Origin: Allium sativum
Lineage: Eukaryota; Streptophyta; Magnoliopsida; Asparagales; Amaryllidaceae
Assembly (NCBI GenBank): GCA_030737875.1
Contig: CM060922.1
Coordinates: 300,505,456 to 300,569,455, forward strand
Length of the DNA: 64,000 nucleotides
Direction: 5' to 3'
This document shows positions 58,431 through 64,000 of this stretch, piece after piece. The stretch's first letter is position 1; each line of letters starts with the position of its first letter. A program made the position numbers and the translations under genes. The notes beneath the pieces were generated by a model, which saw nothing but the letters and a program-made list of their open reading frames with translations, searched no databases and was not told where the DNA came from.

Positions 58431-59330
58431 TTTTTTTTTAATTTATTAATTATTTAATTTGCAAAAAGTTGACTTTTACATACGACCTCGAAACGAGGCC
58501 CACCGCCTGTCGTCCATAGCTAATTACCCCCATTCCGAACACAATGGGATATGTATCGTAGGCTGATTCGACTGTTTCGATCTGCTTCCGTTTAATTTAC
58601 ATTTAAATCATTATATTGAATTTTAAACGTACATTTCAAATTACCGGGGTCACACACTAACTAGAAAAATTCCAGAAAAATATTTTCTAGCTTCGTTTTG
58701 ACGATACGGTCCCAACAAAACTAGTTTCGTCGAATTCTGAGACCGTTGGAAAAATGGCCAATTCCCAGTCGATTAAAATCAACTGAAACTGGTCAAACGC
58801 GTTTTCCTTTGCCACGCTCACATATTGATTCGAAAAATTATGAAATTTGAAACCTAGCAATAACTTTACATCCCGGATCCAACAAAAGTGGTTTCGTCGA
58901 AATCCGAGGTCGTTTGCAAAATTTCCATTTTTAAGGGCCTGAATTCCATAACGACTATTCAGAATTTTCAACCGGACATATCTTTTGATCCCCGCTATGA
59001 AATTTTGATTTTTTGGATTCGTTGGAAAGATATCACCAAATAGATCCTATTATTTTTGGGTTCACTAAAATCCAGTTTGTTTTGCACCCGGTACATTCAA
59101 TTGAAGTTTGAAATCGAATTATCGAACTACCGCGCCATTTTCAATTTCATTTATAATTATATATAATTATATATATTCTAACGATGACGTATATAATATA
59201 TACGTTCTAATTATATTCAAAATAAATTTCTCGTCGATTTTATTTAAAATAATTCATTTTAAATAATCAAAATTCGCTAAAATTGCCAAAATAAAAAATT
59301 TAAACTGGCCCAGATTTTCGGGTTGTTACA

Positions 59331-59365
59331 ATCTCCCCCACTTAAAACTTTTCGTCCCCGAAAAG
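59331..59365 (-). promoter_or_regulatory. Polypurine tract and hairpin of E2
   Basis: On the minus strand: hairpin CTTTTCG-GGGA-CGAAAAG (59365-59348) followed directly by TTTTAAGTGGGGGAGAT (59347-59331) and the LTR start. Confidence 0.9.
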
Positions 59366-60356
59366 GAACAAAGTCGAAAGTGGTTTGATTAATCAACTCT
59401 ACGTTTGATTTGGCTTCCATTCTCTAACTTTTCAGTTTCTGAGAATTTTCTAAAATTTCAAAAATTTGGCTAACACCCTAAATTTTCGAAAAATTTCGCC
59501 ATAACCTCCCCTGCAACGGGAGCATCGGGGAATTTCAAATAGCTTCCCTGGTCCTTCTATTCTCAAAAAGAAAAAGAAAAAGCCAAGCGGCTAGCCAATA
59601 GGCTCATAAAATCATCATCACCCAAAAAAAACAGTAAATTATGATAAACATGTACCTATTTGTCGGGCTAACAAATTTTATTCTTCGGCTCTAGCCTCCT
59701 TGCTATGACCTGTTCAATGTAAGTATATGTATATGCAAGCAAATGCGACCAATTTTCAATATAATTCAATATTTGATGCAATTAGGCATAATGGTTCAAA
59801 ATTAGCAAACAAATAAACAAACAACACAATCATCAATCAATTAGTGAATTAACGTTTCAAATTGATAATTTTGATACCTATATAGAAAATCTTGTTTTTG
59901 ATGCCAATTCACAACAAAGTGTTCTAAGTATATATAAGTTTTGGTTCTCACACCAGTCTAATGGAAATATATAGAAATCACACTTTCGTCACTCGAACAT
60001 AAATTCGGATGATGATCGTTCAATCATCAGAATCACCCCTGGGCGACTAGAGTGTAATTCTATATCTATCTAGTATATTAAAACTTCAAATACACGTTTG
60101 CAAGGCGTATATGCAAAATCTTTATATACTGGACTGTCCTAATCAATATGAAATAAATAATCAAATACGAATAATTGATTTAGATTTTCAAAACAAAATT
60201 TGTTTTCACTTTAAAAATATACTCTTCACACTCGTTCTAGGATACTACTGATCCTATCTCTAACGAGTCATTCCCGTTGGATATTACTAATCCAGTTTCT
60301 GATGAATTCTTTCGTATGGTTCTAATGTGCCTGGTTCTCGAGCTCTGTAAACCAAA
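59366..60356 (-). other. E2 non-coding interior
   Basis: About 1 kb with no frame or motif of gag, protease, RT or integrase. The ends resemble element A's interior ends (CGTCCCCGAAAAGGAA on one side; CTGATCCTATCTCTAA and TGATGAATTC on the other), so it looks like an internally deleted relative. Confidence 0.75.
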
Positions 60357-60368
60357 GCTCTGATACCA
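60357..60368 (-). promoter_or_regulatory. Primer-binding site, initiator Met tRNA type (E2)
   Basis: The minus strand reads TGGTATCAGAGC, two bases from the LTR edge at 60371, the same spacing as in element A. Confidence 0.95.
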
Positions 60369-60370
60369 CG

Positions 60371-63300
60371 TGTGACGAAAAGGAATTTCGCTCGGTCCGA
60401 ACCAGTCGCTAAACCGACCCAGACCGTTCGAAACGCCCTATCGTTTGAGAACACGACAAAATATAACGCATACAAAAGAACATTTCACTGTATATCACAA
60501 CAATGCATCAGATTACAAGAATATACAGAGTATGAATCAATATTACACAGAAATACCAGAGATTTAAATTACATTTAAATACATAGCAGCGGAAATAATA
60601 CAATACACAACTAGAAGAGATATACGGATACAAAGCTTTCCGGATATCGTTCCAGCTGTAAACTAGGATCCTGTGAATATAAATCTGCAAAACCAAAACT
60701 ACTAGCTGCCCGTATCAAAATAGGGGCACCCAGAGTTTAGGTCAAAACAATAAACTCCAGGTCAGTCATGTGACTGGTGTGAGAACTAAAACAATTATTA
60801 ATCTTTATTTTTAAAGTTTGGTAAATCAAGGGACCACGCCGTATAACACGGAACGGGTTTCCTCCCAAGAATACCAGTGCATAAATAAACAGCGCAATGC
60901 TAAATAAAGAAAAATGAAGCTGTTATAAGACCCAGGTCCTATCACACAATGCAACGCAAGCCGGGGGATAGGGTTTTCCCTTATAACAGCCAAAGAATGC
61001 TTGATACGTTTAAAACAAATAATTTGATACTATTATAAGTGCATAGTGTATAAAACAACTTCAAATCATAAGTATCAATCATAGGCGGCATGGGTACCAT
61101 ATATCATGTCGCCATACTAGTTCTACAATTAAAACCGCAAAATCACGTATTTGGAAGTTGGATTTCCTCTGTGAACCGAGGCAAAAGATAGTCCTCAACC
61201 GATTCGAGACTCTCTAGCCCGAGCCTCAGGATCAGAACGCATCAACCCTTTAGATCGTCAGGGCCGGTCCACCGATGTGGATTATTATGCCTGAACACTA
61301 CGTTTCCCCGCCCTTTGGGGCGTAAATGAGCCAACGAATGACTCCATCGGACCCGGATCGTCCGATCAAACCGAGGCGCCTCGCAACAGCAACAACCACA
61401 CAGGTGAAAAGTATATAAATGTCAGGGCTGGAAGGTCACTGACACCACCCTAGCTAGAAAGAAACGCATGCCCTCCCTGAGGTCCTCTCCCGTTTTTGGT
61501 TCACAACCGGGGTGCGAAACTCGCGAAGTAAACGTTACACAAAGCTACGCCACAAAGGCCGTGCTTCGATCATCAACCACAAGACTTTGCTTTTCAACAG
61601 AAGCCTTGATCATTTGCATCTTAGCATGCCACACAGGCAATTCACTCCATGCGATTGATATCAATCAATATACAACCCCTGAGCTCGTACGTCTCAGAGA
61701 AGGGCGTTAAGCAAGAGAATAAATTCTCCGCCGCCAAACAGATATATATTTAGTAGAAATCAATCACACAGACTAAAATCCAATGTCAGACACACAGTCC
61801 ATTTACAAGTCCGTTCTGGGTCTGAACGAAACCGGAGGCACCTAGTACCCCGCATATCCATCGATCTCCAAGTACGTCTGGACGATCACCAACTGTTTCC
61901 ATCTTCTTGGGTGTACAGCCCAATCAAGATCATCAGTAATCACCCAAACGACGTGAAGACTTCTGGTCTTCGACCACCGTCTTCATCTTCGACTTATCGT
62001 CGTATCAGTTACTCAGAATGGGATAAACCCGGTCTTTCCAAATAACTCGCGTATATTTTAAATAAGTGTTACACAAACACAACATACGCCTCATTCCAAT
62101 TCATCAGTCACTAACCGTAAATTAATCAAGAGAATAATTTCCCAAATATTAACCCCGAAGGCCGAAACCAACTTCAGATCAATATCCAGAAAACCATTCT
62201 GCTTGGCTAACCGATAGTTAGTTTCTAAATTTCACATTCATAGGGAAAGGTTCCCATTAATTTTATCCAACATAAATTCCTTGAATTTATTCTTTATTCT
62301 ATTTTTGAATATCAATTCAAACTAGTCGGGATTAGCGAACCTTACCGAAGTAATCATTTGTTTTAATTTCTCAATCCCAACCTATTCATCCCATGAAGTA
62401 AAACGGGTCTTACTTCATATCTAACACCACGGTGTTACCGGTAAATTCAATTACCATTTCACGTTCAAATCTAATTAAAGATTTAACTATCGCCTGGAGC
62501 AAAACTGGTGATACTCCATTTCGATTATTTCAATCTAATTAAAGATTCATTAAAACTCCACTTAGTTTTAATCGCTAACTGGGTTAAAGAATCAGTGTCA
62601 TTTAAAACACGGTTCACGATAAACCCAAAATCATATTCCATTAATTATCGGGTTAAAGAACGAGTGTTATTTAAAACACTGTTCACGATAAACCCAAAAA
62701 TCAATATCAATTCAATTCCAATTAAATATTATTTAATTGGTACACTTCATTAAATCTAAATAAAAAGATTTAATCTTTTCTCAACTGGGTTCAAGAACAG
62801 TGTTAGTGAAGACACCATTCACGACAAACCCAAATCACATTTGATATTCAATACAAGGCTCTGAATAGAAAATATATCGGCTTATATTCAATATCAAATT
62901 CTACGATTAACAAATGTCGTATTGGAAATAACGATATAAATATATATCTTTCAAATTTCCATAACAACATCCGTATAATCACGAATTCCAACATCGAAAT
63001 ATTCCGAAGACAATTTCGATTCAAATCCGCTCCAATGCAATCATTGGAAATTCTTGTCATTTTTAAAACCCTTTCGAATTCAATTTATTTATTTAAAAAT
63101 AAATAGAATTATAATTCTAGTTCAAAACTAGTTTATTTCGATAAAAATCTATTTTTATCTTTTCAAATATGGAGTTTTTCACCCCAATTTTCCCCAAATC
63201 ATTTCTTATGATTTTACACAAATTATAACTATTTTTAATAATTTTATCAAGGCCCGTACAGTCGATTTCCAACAATGGCCATCGAACTGCACTTACAGCG

Positions 63301-64000
63301 ACCTTTTTCGAATTTGATTTGGACGTATCTCCAAATCCAACCGTTAGATTTTGAATTTCTAATATTCGTTAGAAATCTCTTTTCGATACGAACCCAACGG
63401 TTCCGGTTTTAGGAGAATCCGACGGTCGGATCTCCCATAATGTCCGTTTGAAATAAATGGTCGAAATTCACGAACTGCCGCGGCGCGGCGCGTTCTATTC
63501 ATGCCATTATATTATATATATAATATATACTTCGTCGATTTCTATTTAAAACGAATTTTAGAAATAGTTTTTAAATTCGTTTCAAAATTCATTTCAACTT
63601 CCATTTCAATTCAAAGCAAAATTGAATTCTTCTTTATAAATTCGTTTTAAAACTCATTTCTATTCAATTCAAATTTCAATTCAATTTGAATTCATTTCAC
63701 TTCGTTTTAAATTCAATTCGAATTCGTTTTCAATTCGATTCAATTCAAAGTGGTTTTCTATTCGATTTAATTCAAATTGGTTTTCTATTCCTTTTCAATT
63801 CAATTCAAATTCATTTTCTATTCCTTTTCAATTCAATTCAAATTCATTTTAAATCAAATTTAAAAACGAATATAATCGATATAAATGTCGTTCGCGTCAA
63901 AATGGCGTCAATCTAATCAACACGGCTTCATATATTTCTATTTTCAAATATTCTATTTCAAATATTTCTATTTCAAATATTTCTATTTCAAATATTTCGT
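60371..64000 (-). repeat. E2 5' LTR (partial, cut by window edge)
   Basis: It matches 53067 onward at an offset of 7304, with scattered substitutions and a small GGCGC expansion near 63480. Paired short frames in the two LTRs (for example 53068-53274 and 60372-60578) are copies of LTR sequence, not genes. Confidence 0.95.
60919..60990 (-). other. Conserved LTR long stem, E2 5' LTR
   Basis: GCTGTTATAAG (60919-60929) and CTTATAACAGC (60980-60990) form a perfect 11-bp stem; ACCC/GGGT lies inside. Confidence 0.65.

Larger units (their letters stand above)
53067..59330 (-). repeat. E2 3' LTR (complete)
   Basis: 6,264 bp. It contains the hairpin cluster (53403-53472), long stem (53615-53686), repeat tracts near 56340-56870 and 57740-57985, and a leader on the minus strand (58430-58067) ending in GTAAGT. 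Confidence 0.95.
53067..64000 (-). mobile_element. E2: LTR element with 6.26-kb LTRs and a 1-kb non-coding interior
   Basis: The left copy (3' LTR) is 53067-59330, starting TGTGACGAAAAGG and ending GGTTGTTACA. The interior is 59331-60370, and the right copy (5' LTR) starts at 60371 and leaves the window at 64000. The LTRs look about 98-99 percent identical by eye, so the insertion is fairly recent. Polypurine tract and initiator-Met primer site are intact, but the interior has no gag or pol. It probably depends on a related chromovirus. The left flank is TTTGG; the right flank is outside the window. Confidence 0.9.

Overview
The window looks like heterochromatic nuclear DNA of a flowering plant, probably a eudicot. 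It is AT-rich and built almost entirely of nested transposable elements. Plant signatures include Ty3/gypsy chromovirus pol with a GPY/F module and chromodomain, an initiator-Met tRNA primer site (TGGTATCAGAGC), a tRNA-Asp-type primer site, an L1-type plant LINE and a hAT-like element. I see no intact host gene, tRNA, rRNA or CRISPR. Names such as element A, E1 and E2 are mine.

Layout. 1-7552: tail ends of three diverged long LTRs in + orientation. 7553-37425: element A, an old minus-strand Tekay/Del-like chromovirus. Its 3' LTR (7553-7661 plus 13836-19129) is split by a solo LTR, E1 (7662-13830, 5-bp target duplication AAGAT). Its decayed gag-pol lies at 19234-23502 between a polypurine tract and a primer-binding site. 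Its 5' LTR (23770-25636 plus 34888-37425) is broken by an LTR fragment, F, which itself holds a young 7.5-kb LTR element (26742-34254, target duplication ATACG). That young element has no pol but carries one open frame of 670 codons of unknown function. 37426-39235: another LTR-like block. About 39440-47711: a + LTR fragment, G, split by a decayed LINE (41187-46796). 47836-48605: a hAT-like non-autonomous element. 48614-53066: AT-rich LTR remains. 53067-64000: E2, a minus-strand element with about 6.26-kb LTRs around only 1,040 bp of non-coding interior, running off the window.

How it works together. Only element A shows coding capacity for gag, protease, reverse transcriptase, RNase H and integrase, and all of it is broken. 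E1, E2, B, C, F and G share LTR sequence blocks with A, so intact relatives elsewhere could supply proteins to such copies. The young pol-less element would also need a helper in trans.

The most interesting signal is structural. Roughly the last 600 bp of these long LTRs hold a long stem and a string of small hairpins whose pairing is kept by compensatory base changes between subfamilies. A second module, a hairpin directly upstream of the polypurine tract, recurs in four elements of at least two lineages. The LTRs also carry tandem arrays in which each unit is an AT-rich hairpin, again with covarying arms. All comparisons were made by eye within this window.
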